A stretch of DNA of 17,397 nucleotides from Chloromonas sp. AAM2 (lineage: Eukaryota > Chlorophyta > Chlorophyceae > Chlamydomonadales > Chlamydomonadaceae). Every line of letters begins with the position of its first letter. The first letter of the stretch is position 1. The stretch spans positions 1-17,397 of the forward strand of contig QAXH01001547.1 of assembly GCA_004335635.1 (NCBI GenBank), in the 5' to 3' direction. A program made the translations under genes and the position numbers. This document shows positions 8,516 to 17,397 of this stretch, piece by piece. Below the pieces are notes generated by a model, which saw only the letters and a program-made list of their open reading frames with translations, was not told where the DNA came from and searched no databases.

Positions 8516-10171
8516 TGCACAACAAGCGGCTGGTAACCATCCGGTGTCACGACCCGGATTGCAAAGACAAGCAGCAGCGTGAGCCGGTCTGTTTCAGCTT
8601 CAGTCACGTCAGCGAGGGTGCAGAAAGCGGCAGCAGTCTGCACGATTATGAGCATCAGGGGCAATGGTCAGACAGCTACAAGAGCGAGACGATGAAGCCG
8701 TACCCCACCAACAAGCCGCTGGTCGTGGCCGCCGCCGCGCGTATGGGCGTTGGTAAGTGTCATGTTGTTGGTAGTTGAGGGGAGTGTTACTGGTCAGTGC
8801 CGGAGGTGAGTGTCAGTGGTGAGTGCCGCTAGTGTCTGGTGAGTGTTGCAGGTGAGTGTCAGCCAACAGCAGGTGAGCGTTGATGTTGTAGTCATTACTG
8901 CGTAACTCAGCAGTAGTAGTTGGCTAGTTGGCCAGTTAGTTGGTTAGTTGGTTGGGTGTGTAATCAAGCAGTAGTAGTCAACGTTTCAACCTACCAGTAG
9001 TGCAAAACTAAGGATACTCTTGGCAGTGAGCAGTAGTTGGTGTAGTTGTGATCAGTACATCTGAAAGTAGCATGATCCTGACATGACCTCGAGTGTCATG
9101 GCCTTAGCTCCTTGCCAAGGCGGAGTACATACCTCAGGTTGCCATGTACTTGTGTTTGCAGGCAAAACCAAGGAGATGATGAAGGTCATCATGGGTCCTC
9201 TGTGAGACGAGTCTATGCTGGTACTCACGCATTGGCGCTCCTTGGCCAAGAAGTACAAGGAGGGGTTTGATCAAGCGAGGCATGGCTTGGAGGAGGTGGG
9301 TGAGGTGTCGTCGCTAGCTTGCATGCTGCTCTGCCCCCTCTGCGTACTAGTTCTTGCCATGGGGCTGCCCATGCTCTTGGTAGCACAAGCTGTGTTTGGC
9401 AAACCATACCGTTACATTCGCTGCTAATCTTTCATTCAAATATTCAATGGCTTGTATATTATGGCTATACCAGAGCCAATTTGCTCTTTGCTGTACAAGA
9501 ATCAGCAACCTCTGCAGGTGCTATGTTGCATCAGAAATTTTTGTTTGTGTTTGGTGTTTGAGGTGCTACACGTTAGTAAACACACCGTGCAACATGTGTC
9601 TGTTGTGCAGGCGGCCCATGCTCCACGCTTCACCTGTTACCTAGACGTGGAGGGGCCAGTTACGTCCAGCCATACCATTGTGTGTGTCAACAGCGCGTGC
9701 CGTGTGCCGCTGGACCGCTTTGGTGTCATCTTCATCGATGAGGCAGTGGGAGTCTTGTCTCAACTGACGTCGGCCTTGTTGCCTGACCATGGCCAGGTCA
9801 TCACCCACATTACCAACCTCCTGGTTGGCGCAGACCGCATCTACTTCTTGGACGCCTTTGTGGACACCACCATCGTGGCCGAGTACGCCCTGTTCATTGC
9901 TGCGGCCAAGCGTACACCTGTGACATGGATTAGCAACCAGCTCATCCTAAAACGGCCTTGCAGCGAGCGTCGCACCACCATCCGTTACCTGGACTCACCC
10001 CGGGACCGTCCGGCTTTTGAGGCTGCATTCCTGAGCCAGATCTGCACCAGCCTGTGCGCTGGGGGCAAGGTGTATGTGCCTAAGGCATACTATATAAGGC
10101 ATCAGGTACCACACATTAGCCCACTGGTCAGTGTGTATCGCCGGATTGTTCAGGGCCACTTCCGCCTCTAG
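8516..10171 (+). pseudogene. Degenerate primase-helicase: PrimPol/UL52-like zinc motif plus origin-binding-protein type SF2 helicase
   Basis: Three phase-consistent exons are visible. Exon 8516-8752 (acceptor ATACTGCAG, donor GTTG then GTAAGT) encodes HNKRLVTIRCHDPDCKDK, matching the C-H-D-P-x-C half of the PrimPol/UL52 primase zinc finger, and LVVAAAARMGVG. Exon 9162-9295 completes a Walker A motif (ARMGVGKT) and continues to SMLVLTHWRSLAKKYKEGF. Exon 9611-10171 has FTCYLDVEG, TIVCVNSACRV, the Walker B/DEAD-like FGVIFIDEAVGVLSQL, ADRIYFLDAFVD and TPVTWISNQ, ending with GGKVYVPK and a TAG stop. This order matches helicases of the Herpes_ori_bp (UL9-like) family, which occur fused to archaeo-eukaryotic primases in large DNA viruses and mobile elements. 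An in-frame TGA at 9203-9205 separates Walker A from the next motif. The primase catalytic region is missing upstream, and the C-terminal helicase half is missing. It is most likely a decayed gene. Confidence 0.72.
8753..9161 (+). other. Intron of the helicase-like gene, rich in GGTGAG donor-like motifs
   Basis: This 409-nt phase-1 intron runs from GTAAGT to TTTGCAG. It contains five GGTGAG motifs in 73 bp, at 8805, 8818, 8838, 8851 and 8872, each resembling a 5' splice site, followed by a GTTG/GTTA-type low-complexity stretch near 8918-8960. The motifs look like a degenerate short tandem repeat of GGTGAGTGT. Confidence 0.6.
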
Positions 10172-10216
10172 CTGATGCGGCTCCAGCCCATGTCCTTCCC
10201 CTTGTGGATGTGGCCA

Positions 10217-10243
10217 CTGCTGCTGCTGCTGCTGCTGCTGCTG
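10217..10243 (+). repeat. (CTG)9 microsatellite
   Basis: Nine uninterrupted CTG triplets start 46 bases after the stop of the helicase-like frame. On the minus strand this is CAG. It is not inside a frame I consider coding. Confidence 0.95.
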
Positions 10244-10673
10244 CTACCTTGAAAAAAACCTGGTGCCACTGACGCCAGACCTTCAGCTGCTCTTCGAGCT
10301 ATTTTAATGACTGCACGATGGCGCGGAGACGCAAGCACCAACAGGACCTTGCAAATCCGCCACGATCCACGAAAAAAACAAAGCCGTTCCCAGATAAGGA
10401 CAGCAACCCCGAGCAGCCCTGCCGGCAGGACCCACGGAGGCGTAAGACGGATGTAGCTCATCTGGCCACATGTATCCCGATTTACTCACCTTTTACTACC
10501 TTGACGACTACCGCTACGCCCTCGAGCTCCGGTTTTTCTTTGCCGTTCTCAGCCAAGCCTGGATCAACACTTGCAATAAGAAGGCCAATGGCATGCTGAT
10601 TCTGATACAATCAACTGTGCCCACAAGCTTTAGTTTGTCGACATCCGATAAACCGCGCCAACCAGTGCGCGTT

Positions 10674-11373
10674 ATGGATGTGCTAGCCATTGTAGTTGCT
10701 GGAGTGCTCGTACTGCTGTTCATTGACGCACAAGCACAATCAGGTGTTTACCACCCTGCAACGCCACCCGCCGCTTGCGCCGCTTGCGCAAGGCAGCCTG
10801 GCACATTGGACGTGCCGCCATGTGCGTGGAAGTTCGATCCGAGGTGCGCCTACAAATGCAGCCCAGGCATCGGCCGGGTCAGTTATTGCGAGCGTTCTCG
10901 TACGTTCATGCCTGTGAGAAATTGTTTCATGCGCGCTTGGTCACCACAGGCAGAGCCACCCCGCATGGTGCGCAAAACACCACCACAGCACCACAGCAAG
11001 CGCAGACACCACCACTTTACACACTGTCACCAGTGGTCATACGAGAACCGTCCCAGAACTGTCAAACTTATTTTTTGGTTATCATCATGTTACATCAGGT
11101 GCACAACCGAGCCTTTGAGGTTGCATGAAAAAGTTGTGCCTGCCTGTGAACCTGGCATGTGAATGCCTTGGCCACAGATACGTACCTGCATCGTTTCATG
11201 ACTGCTTCATCTTCCCTCGCTACAAGACCCTGTCCCCCGGCTCTTGCTACACCCTAGCTCCAAAGGCTTACACCCGCTCAGTTTACTTCACCAGCTCGCC
11301 GGTGTATGTCACCAACATCACACTGTCGGGTGCCTGCGTTGCGATCCACTATCAGGCGCCGGCATCATCAACC
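10674..11373 (+). CDS. Candidate small secreted Cys-rich protein (two exons seen, possibly a third)
   Basis: The ATG at 10674 opens a clear signal peptide: MDVLAIVVAGVLVLLFIDAQ with likely cleavage after AQA. The mature protein starts QSGVYHP and has Cys pairs in AACAACARQPG and PPCAWKFDPRCAYKC. A second open exon, 11178-11373, follows acceptor GGCCACAG and encodes YVPASFHDCFIFP, LSPGSCYTLAPKAY and VYVTNITLSGACVAIHYQ, ending at a strong GTAAGT donor. Exon 1 may end at 10843 (CCGAG then GTGCGC), which fits the phase of exon 2. A better-looking donor at 10878 (GTCAGT) does not. A third exon from 12218 (after GTTCCACAG) to a TAA at 12401-12403 keeps the frame and would give 183 residues, but its last 93 nt overlap the HEAT gene antisense. 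I do not recognise the family; a cell-wall or extracellular-matrix role is only a guess. Confidence 0.45.
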
Positions 11374-11418
11374 GTAAGTTGCTGTCCTTTCTGAGTCTGT
11401 TGCGACAAAGTAATTGCG

Positions 11419-11571
11419 ATGTCTGGTACATTCAATGTTTTACCAATGATTGGTAAAATGGACCGGAAATCACCAGAAATAGGATTTATCAGTCACAAAA
11501 CGAATTCTGTATCATATAATGCACTCATTGCTTCCGGGGACGATTTTTGTGCGCTTGCGTAATCCTGGTGC
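11419..11571 (+). repeat. Dispersed direct repeat, copy 2, with a palindromic insert
   Basis: Positions 11449-11571 are identical to 3567-3689 (123 nt). To the left, the shared TGTCTGGTACATT is separated from the identical part by 19 nt absent from copy 1. With adjoining bases these form an almost perfect palindrome at 11438-11458: TTTTACCAAT and ATTGGTAAAA around one G. It lies 46 nt after the donor at 11374, so probably in an intron or 3' flank of the secreted-protein candidate. No target-site duplication was seen around this copy. Confidence 0.9.
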
Positions 11572-12217
11572 ACTATGAGGAAGCACGGTGTATGTGACGT
11601 GTATAAGATGATTTTTTGTGCAGGAAGGAAGTGTAGTAGCTGAAGACCAGTTGCGACTCATAACTTGTGAGGGGATGACCAAAGTTGTGATTGTTGTAAA
11701 TTCGACCTTTGACAAATTTAGCTGGTCACACTGTCTTTGCTTTTGGAAGGTGCTTTTTGCCTGTCAACAGTTGACATTGTGAGGGTTGCGATTTCACTTC
11801 ACTAGCGCTGACGCTGACCTTGACCCTGACAATCTTTCAATCCATTCCATTTATATGGCTAACGGGATGCTTTCGGAAGGCGTTCTGTGGGGTGATGGCC
11901 ACAAGAGCCTCACCAGACACGGTCAGATTCCCCTTTACTAGGAGAAATTTTTGCAATTTGCGCAAGTAGTTGTTGATTGCGTTGGACGTGCTTCATGGTG
12001 TGCACTCCCTCCTTGTAATAAAGTGAGAGACCTCTGAAAGGCACCTGGACGCGCCCAGATACCTGTGGTCTGGAAACTCTCGTACACAAGTAGCTGGATA
12101 ACATAGTACGCCTAAAGAATGTTTTTGGACATCTTTTCAATTCTCATAGGAGGATAACTGAACATACTACGCCCCAATTATGACTAACAACATATAAGTA
12201 TCCATGTCGTTCCACAG
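11572..12217. other. AT-richer spacer, no gene recognised
   Basis: No convincing exon on either strand. It precedes a possible third exon of the secreted-protein candidate, which would start at 12218 after TCCACAG, and it lies downstream of the HEAT gene on the minus strand. A plus-strand TGTAATAAAG occurs near 12014 and could be a polyadenylation signal for a plus-strand transcript. A run of GACGCTGACC and TTGACCCTGA near 11809 is a short GAC-type repeat. Confidence 0.4.
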
Positions 12218-12310
12218 GTTGCACACTCGAAATTTCTCGAGATTCCAACCGGCTTGCTGCGCCGTGTTGGTGTATGTCAGTTCACCCTGCCACTTGCTTC
12301 TCCGTGCCAG

Positions 12311-15300
12311 TTACACTTTGGCCAGTCCACAAGCAGTCTTCAACAACTGAGCTACCTTGTTGGACAGCTGGGGCACCTCTGCACTTCCCTGAGCAGCACA
12401 TAACTGATTATGCAGGCGCATCACGGAATCATACAGCTCATGCGTCCTGGCATCCTCCACCTCCACAGAACAGTCCATGTTCCTGGTGTCTGCATGGCTG
12501 CCACGAGCATCCACATCGCTGCTCGACCCACACTCACCACGGCAAGCACGCAGGAAGCCCATACAAGCCTCAACAAGCAGCCTAACATCCATCGACTTCA
12601 TATCTTGCGGGCTTGGCAAGTCTTCATCACATGCGCCAGTGGGATAGTCACGTGCTGGAACGTTTGCATGAGCACGTGCCAATTGCAGGACAGCAGATAA
12701 CAACATGCTAGAAAAATCTTGATCCGGCTTCCCATCAGCATCAGGGCTAGGCTCGGTTACGTATGCATCCGGTAGAGAAACAGCAGCACGTGACACCGCC
12801 CAGCCCAACATGTGACCCAGCTGCTGTGCAGCCTCCTGCCGCACCACAAACACAGGATCAGCACACAGGCGCTCGGCACACGACAGCAGCAAACGCGCCG
12901 GCGAGTCTGCCCCGTTTCTGAGACAGCCAGCCGCCATCCGACTCAACTGTTGTGCCAGTGCGAGCCGGTCCCGCCACGCGCCGCATACATGCGGCTGCTC
13001 CGATTTCGACCCACCCACTGCGGCTGCACCCACTACGAATTTGAGTACTTGGGACGCTGCTGAAGAGGGTAAGGCTTCCACCAGGGCAGCTGCATGCGGC
13101 ACCAGCGCACGCCGCGCCAGCGCCTGTTGCCCTGCTGGCTGCATCTCCATCAAGCACGGCAGCAGCTCCCGTGCAGCTGCATCAGGGCCAAGAACAGCCG
13201 CCAGTGCAGACAGCTGCTCACCCAGTGTGCGTATAACCTGCTCGTCCCCGCTCGCTATCAGCCCACGGTACACCGCAACCAGCTGTGAGACAACCGTACC
13301 GAGAGCTTCAGATGCATTGGATGCAGCTGCTTGTGTGACCTCTGTGAGGCAGCATGCAGCAGTTTGCAGCACATCGGCTGGCAGTGTGCGCACGCCGCCC
13401 ACGCACTGGCAGTAGCAGTCCAGCAGCGCCCGGGGAGCGGCAGCCTGGGCCCTGCAGCCGACAGCCACAAACAGTAAAAAGCGTTGGAGAGGCATCTTAC
13501 ACAACACACAGGTCACGTGCTGCAGCAACAAAAGCGAGGCACCGAAGCATTTCCACTGCTGAACTGATTTGTCAACAAACATACACAGGGCCCTTGTACC
13601 CTCCCTCTTACAAGCAATCCCCAACCATCAATGTGATGAGAAAGTTCATGTCATGTGTGTACGGCCCAGTGTGTGCCTCACCTGGCCAGCGCCACGAGTG
13701 TGGGTCCCGCTGCCCTGATGGCGGCAGTGCGCACCCACTGCGACACATCCCCCCGCAGCCGCCCACACAGCACATCCACAAGCGATGACACGACCGCTCG
13801 ACTGGCGCTCACACCTCCATGTCCAACCATCTCGGCCGAAGCAGTGCCAACCGCTTCCGTCACCTGACTTTCGCTGCTAACAGCAGCTTTGGTTGATGCG
13901 TCTGGCATGGGCGTGCTGTGGGTTGCGATGACCGGCCCTTGAATGCTAGGTGTGAGAGTCAGGGACGCAACCGCTGCAGGCACTGCTGCGGCAACTGCTG
14001 CCCGCACAGCCCACACAGGGCTGCCTGCCAGAGCTGCGCATGTGGGTAACAGGAGCTGGTCGCCTCTTGAAGGAATGGGCAGTAGCAGGCTGATGGCAGG
14101 CAGGTGATGTAGGAAAGCCTGCACAGCACGCACTACCATGCATGGGATCATGCAACACCTGACACGTGCAAGCACCACTCGCCAAGCACACTACGTGCAT
14201 TAACGAGTAATTGTCTAGGGATCTGCGGCCTGGTTCGGTGTGTTGCTGGGCCAGTCCATGCTGCGTGCATTCAACGTAGTTTCTCTGCGTTGATGGTTCT
14301 GTTTGGGATGTATCAACTACCTGCTGTACGGAGTCGTCTGCATCGGGTGCAACCGCACACTCCATGACCTGCATTGCTATCTCCTTCCATGCGCTGTCTA
14401 GGTCCGAGCCATGCGACCCGGCTGCCTGCACCACAGCGGCTGCGCATGCCGCCAGCAGTGACACGGCCATGCACATATGGTGCACTTGCCCAGTGGCCAT
14501 CAGAGCTTGCAAGTGCCGGTGAACCTCGGCCGCTGCACAGGACATGGGCAGGGCGCCTAGGAGTGCAGCCTGGGCTGTGGTGACCGGCCCTGCTAGCTGT
14601 TCGTCCTCAGCTTGTCGCAGCAGGATGTCTAAGCAGGCGTCAGCCAGGGACAGCAGCTGCTGCTGGTGTGGCTGGGCTGGTGGGTCCTGCTCGTGGCTGA
14701 TGCTGTTTTCCTGCTGCGCTGCGGTGGTGTTGGTGTGTGGGGCGCCTGATGCTCCAGTAGCTTGCAACGCTATGCCTGAGCATCACCAAACGGACAAAGC
14801 ACACCATGCTGCACCTTCTGTTTGCTTGGTGTGCGTTAGCTACAGTAGGTGTCAGCGCTGTGCAAGTTAGAACAGACGAAACTGCTGTCGACAACTGCTT
14901 GTAACACAGGCGAAGTGTGTGAATTGCGTTTCAGGCGCGAGCGCTTGTAGGCCTTCTCCCACTGCAGCAACACCCAAATCGTATGCTTGTGCTGCTTGAA
15001 AACAGCAAAACCCAAACAACCTCACGTACCCAGCATTGGCAGCTGCTCCATCAAAAGCTCCAGTGCCTCTGAGTCATCTGTCCAGGCACCCATGCCATCA
15101 ACGGCCAACGACACCAGGCTGCCGAGCTGTTCAGCGCGTGCGACGGGGTTCGCAACAGCAGCAGCTTGCTTCGCCACGGCCCCCAGACCCTGTCATGAAC
15201 AGCACGGGTGTGTATCAATGGCATAACAGACTGATGCACCTTCAACTGTCAGTAAGGTGGCGCTGGATGGTGGTAATGCTGCATGTGAGGCTTGTCTGTA

Positions 15301-15770
15301 TCGCGTGCCGCTGCTGTAGCGTAGCTGACTGCTGGTCAAACACTACAGGTGCAATTACACTTCCAAGCACGGTTTCGAGCTAAATTGACTCTGGCAGGTG
15401 TGCTGTGCCAAAAGGGACCTGCTGCGCATGTGTGCACGTGTGCATGGCACCCACCCGTATGTATGCATGCCGCTGGGGTGGGAATTCGCTACGGCTGTAC
15501 TGCAGCACTGCCTCCAGCGGGCTGAGCCCTTCGTCTACCTGCATCAAGCAAGAGACTGACAGTTGAAGGGCATGGCAACTACTGTAAAGCATGCGTGGCA
15601 GCAGACTGAGCAGTGGCAGTGTCTAGGCCGGGCTTGGGGACTGCGAGAAGGAAAGTTGCATCTCCCATTTGACAGAAGCAAGCCACGCTCACATGCTGCA
15701 TGCACGGCCATCTCACCTCGTACAGACTACCTTCTATCGCCCCCTCTTCCTCCATGACCTGCTGCTCCAT
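12311..15770 (-). CDS. HEAT-repeat-like helical protein, six exons, 776 residues, complete
   Basis: Exons (minus strand) are 15770-15717, 15538-15455, 15189-15030, 14775-14321, 14118-13682 and 13451-12311. Donors are GTGAGA, GTGGGT, GTACGT, GTAGTT and GTGAGG; acceptors end GCAG, ACAG or TCAG. All phases agree (0,0,1,0,2), giving 2331 nt with TAA at 12311. The protein starts MEQQVMEEEGAIEGSLYE, then GLSPLEAVLQYSR, and is Ala/Leu-rich helical throughout. HEAT-like pairs are visible around residues 273-304 (GSPVWAVRAAVAAAVPAAV), 356-397 (DVSQWVRTAAIRAAGP) and 595-612 (DPVFVVRQEAAQQLGHML). A low-complexity Gln/Pro insert follows about residue 100. Such scaffolds bind other proteins. The N-terminal SPLE-x-x-x-x-Y pattern with HEAT repeats recalls PP4 regulatory subunit 1-like and PP2A-A proteins, but I cannot assign that firmly. 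It is divergent from the Q-rich gene at 16045. Confidence 0.88.
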
Positions 15771-16044
15771 ATTGCCCGCTTTTACTCAGCCTTCACTTGA
15801 TGCACTGCCAGTTCATGCTGGCAATCTTGCTGAACTGATCAGTAGGCATTGCACTATTGGGAACCGAGTGTGATGTGCCGCAGAAAAACGTGCGACATCG
15901 AAATGAGCGTTGGGGCTGCTTGAGACATCGTCACAGCACTGCTTGCTGGTGTGAACTGTGGTTAGGCTTGACGCGCATTCTTGACAAACGCCCGCCAGAC
16001 TTGGCGATCTTGTGCTTGCAAATCGTTGCCCTTGCTTTTCCGCG
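15771..16044. promoter_or_regulatory. Shared divergent promoter region
   Basis: These 274 bp separate the ATG codons of two oppositely transcribed genes, so both core promoters and 5' untranslated regions must lie here or extend into the genes. I see no clear TATA box or named element. The arrangement allows co-regulation but does not show it. Confidence 0.5.
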
Positions 16045-17397
16045 ATGCACAACAATCCTGGAGGCCAGCAGCCAGGTGGAAACATGTATGGCGCTAGGCC
16101 GGTGAGTTTTACAAGGTTTGCATTTACATGCCTTGCCCCACCCGCTTACCTTCTGACCGACACTAAGCCTACTTCAAATGCAGGGCTATCCAGGACAAGC
16201 AGGCCATCCCCAACAGCAACAACAGCAACAGCAGCAGGCAGCTGGGTACATGCACAATGGTCAGCCTGGTAAGCTCCCTTGCAGTTAGCATTCTTGCCAC
16301 TCCAGATGAGCAGCTTTGCATGGCAGGCTGGTTCGTTGCTTGACTTGTTGCTCGACTGTTGCCGCGCCCCAGACAGGTTTTCAATCCATGAATCCTTGTT
16401 TATATGTGCAGGCATGCAGGCTTACAACCAGCCTGCCAGCTACCCAGAACGTTCCCAACAGCAGGGGGCACCACCAGGCAACGCCCAGGCAGCCGGATGG
16501 CAGGGATACAACGGCACACAAGGCAGTTACAACGCCTCGCACTACCCGCAACAGCAGGCTGCTGGGCCTGCAGGCGCTAGAAACCCTGCACAGCAGCAAC
16601 CGTCATACCCACAGCAGATGCAGCATCCAAATCAAGCACACCTCCAGCATGCAGCTGCACTACAACAACAGCAGCAACAGCAGCATGCCATGCAGCAGCA
16701 AGCGCAGGCATTGCAAGCCATGCACCAACAACAGCAGCAGCAGCAGGCCGGCAGTGCATCCACACAGCAACCCTCTGCACAGCAGCAGCAGCTGATTCAG
16801 CAGCTGCAGCAACAGCAGCAGGCACAGGAGCAGGCAGCTAAGCGTGCACGGCTGGACAGCACGCCAGCAACAGCAGCTGCAGCTGGCTCCCAGCCACTGG
16901 CCACCAACCCGCAAGGTCAGTTTTAGAAGGTGCATGGTGCTGCCAGCGCTTAGGCAGGCAGAGGCACACAACCTTGTGTGCATGTCTTTCCAGTTGGTCA
17001 AGTCCATGATGCTTGAGATCCAACGTGCCAACGATAAAACTGTCCAGTGGCATTGACTGATATAGCTGCATGCGAGTAAGCACGGTGTGCATGTGGGCTA
17101 TGGCATGGCAAAACCAGGCCTGAGATCAGAGATGATGTCACGCACCCAATGGTACAAGCTGTGTGTACTGTTTACGCTTCAAAATTTGCTTTTGTCAATG
17201 TTGTAAATCGCTACGCAGGGTTGAACTTGGCCGGTACGGCTGGAGCTGGCTCTGTGGCTCCGCAGCGCCCGTCCTCCACCGGTCCTCCCGCCGCCCCAGC
17301 CCCCGCCGCCCCGCCCGCCCTGTCCGGTCCCTTCCCCGACGCGCTCCTCTCGCAGCTGCTGGGCGCTGCACGTCCGCCCGGCCTCGCCATGCCCATG
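16045..17397 (+). CDS. Q-rich, prion-like, probably nuclear protein; 5' part, runs off the window
   Basis: Exons are 16045-16101, 16184-16268, 16412-16915 and 17219 to the edge. Donors are GTGAGT, GTAAGC and GTCAGT; acceptors are AAATGCAG, ATGTGCAG and TACGCAG, with consistent phases 0, 1, 1. The protein starts MHNNPGGQQPGGNMYGARP and continues with GYPGQAGHP, a Gln run, MQAYNQPASYPERSQQQ, WQGYNGTQGSYN and long mixed CAG/CAA-encoded Gln tracts, then the basic patch AKRARLDS, a possible nuclear localisation signal. The last exon is Pro/Ala-rich, then FPDALLSQLLGAARPPG. Composition fits transcriptional co-regulators or RNA-granule proteins; no folded domain is visible before the edge. The 303-nt last intron contains TGTAA near 17200, so a short form ending at the TAG just after 16915 (peptide GQF) is possible. 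Confidence 0.8.

Noticed and set aside
13041..13415. Plus-strand open frames within the HEAT gene
   Set aside because: They are antisense shadows of a well-supported spliced gene with consistent phases.
1..17397. tRNA or rRNA genes
   Set aside because: I saw no cloverleaf with a GGTTCRA-type T-arm and no rRNA-like conserved stretches on either strand by eye. A covariance-model scan was not possible.

Overview
The window looks like nuclear DNA of a eukaryotic microalga, most likely a chlorophyte green alga. Genes are split by short GT-AG introns of about 80-400 nt with GTGAG/GTAAG donors and pyrimidine-rich (T)GCAG acceptors. The proteins are rich in Ala and Gln, CAG/CTG microsatellites are frequent, and there is no bacterial operon structure. 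The lineage call is an inference from style, not from a diagnostic gene.

Layout. 1-1218 holds no convincing gene, but a lone inverted copy of a minisatellite lies at 102-161. 1219-1689 (-) is the 3' end of a gene ending in a C3HC4 RING domain. 2496-2855 (-) and 3243-3430 (-) are exon-like segments; the second looks like a jacalin-type lectin domain. 4081-5095 is an array of 13 hairpin-forming minisatellite units of mostly 86 or 76 bp. 5118-5560 is a diverged ~150-bp tandem repeat with an inverted relative at 6576-6646. 6965-8463 is a low-complexity Q-rich then G/R/W-rich stretch on the minus strand, bracketed by two paralogous ~185-bp blocks and probably degenerate. 8516-10171 (+) is a broken primase-helicase relative, joining a PrimPol/UL52-like zinc motif to an origin-binding-protein type SF2 helicase, with an in-frame TGA and truncated ends. 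10674-11373 (+) is a candidate gene for a small secreted Cys-rich protein. 11572-12217 has no clear gene.

The last 5 kb is ordinary host sequence and is the best-supported annotation. It holds a six-exon gene for a 776-residue HEAT-like protein (12311-15770, -) and, divergently, the 5' part of a gene for a Q-rich nuclear-looking protein (16045 to the window end, +). They share a 274-bp intergenic promoter region.

The most unusual structure is the 7.9-kb interval between two identical 123-bp direct repeats (3567-3689 and 11449-11571). It contains the hairpin array, the diverged repeats, the Q-rich block, the degenerate primase-helicase and the secreted-protein exons. Sequence alone cannot decide between an eroded mobile or viral-type replicon and two independent insertions of a short repeat.
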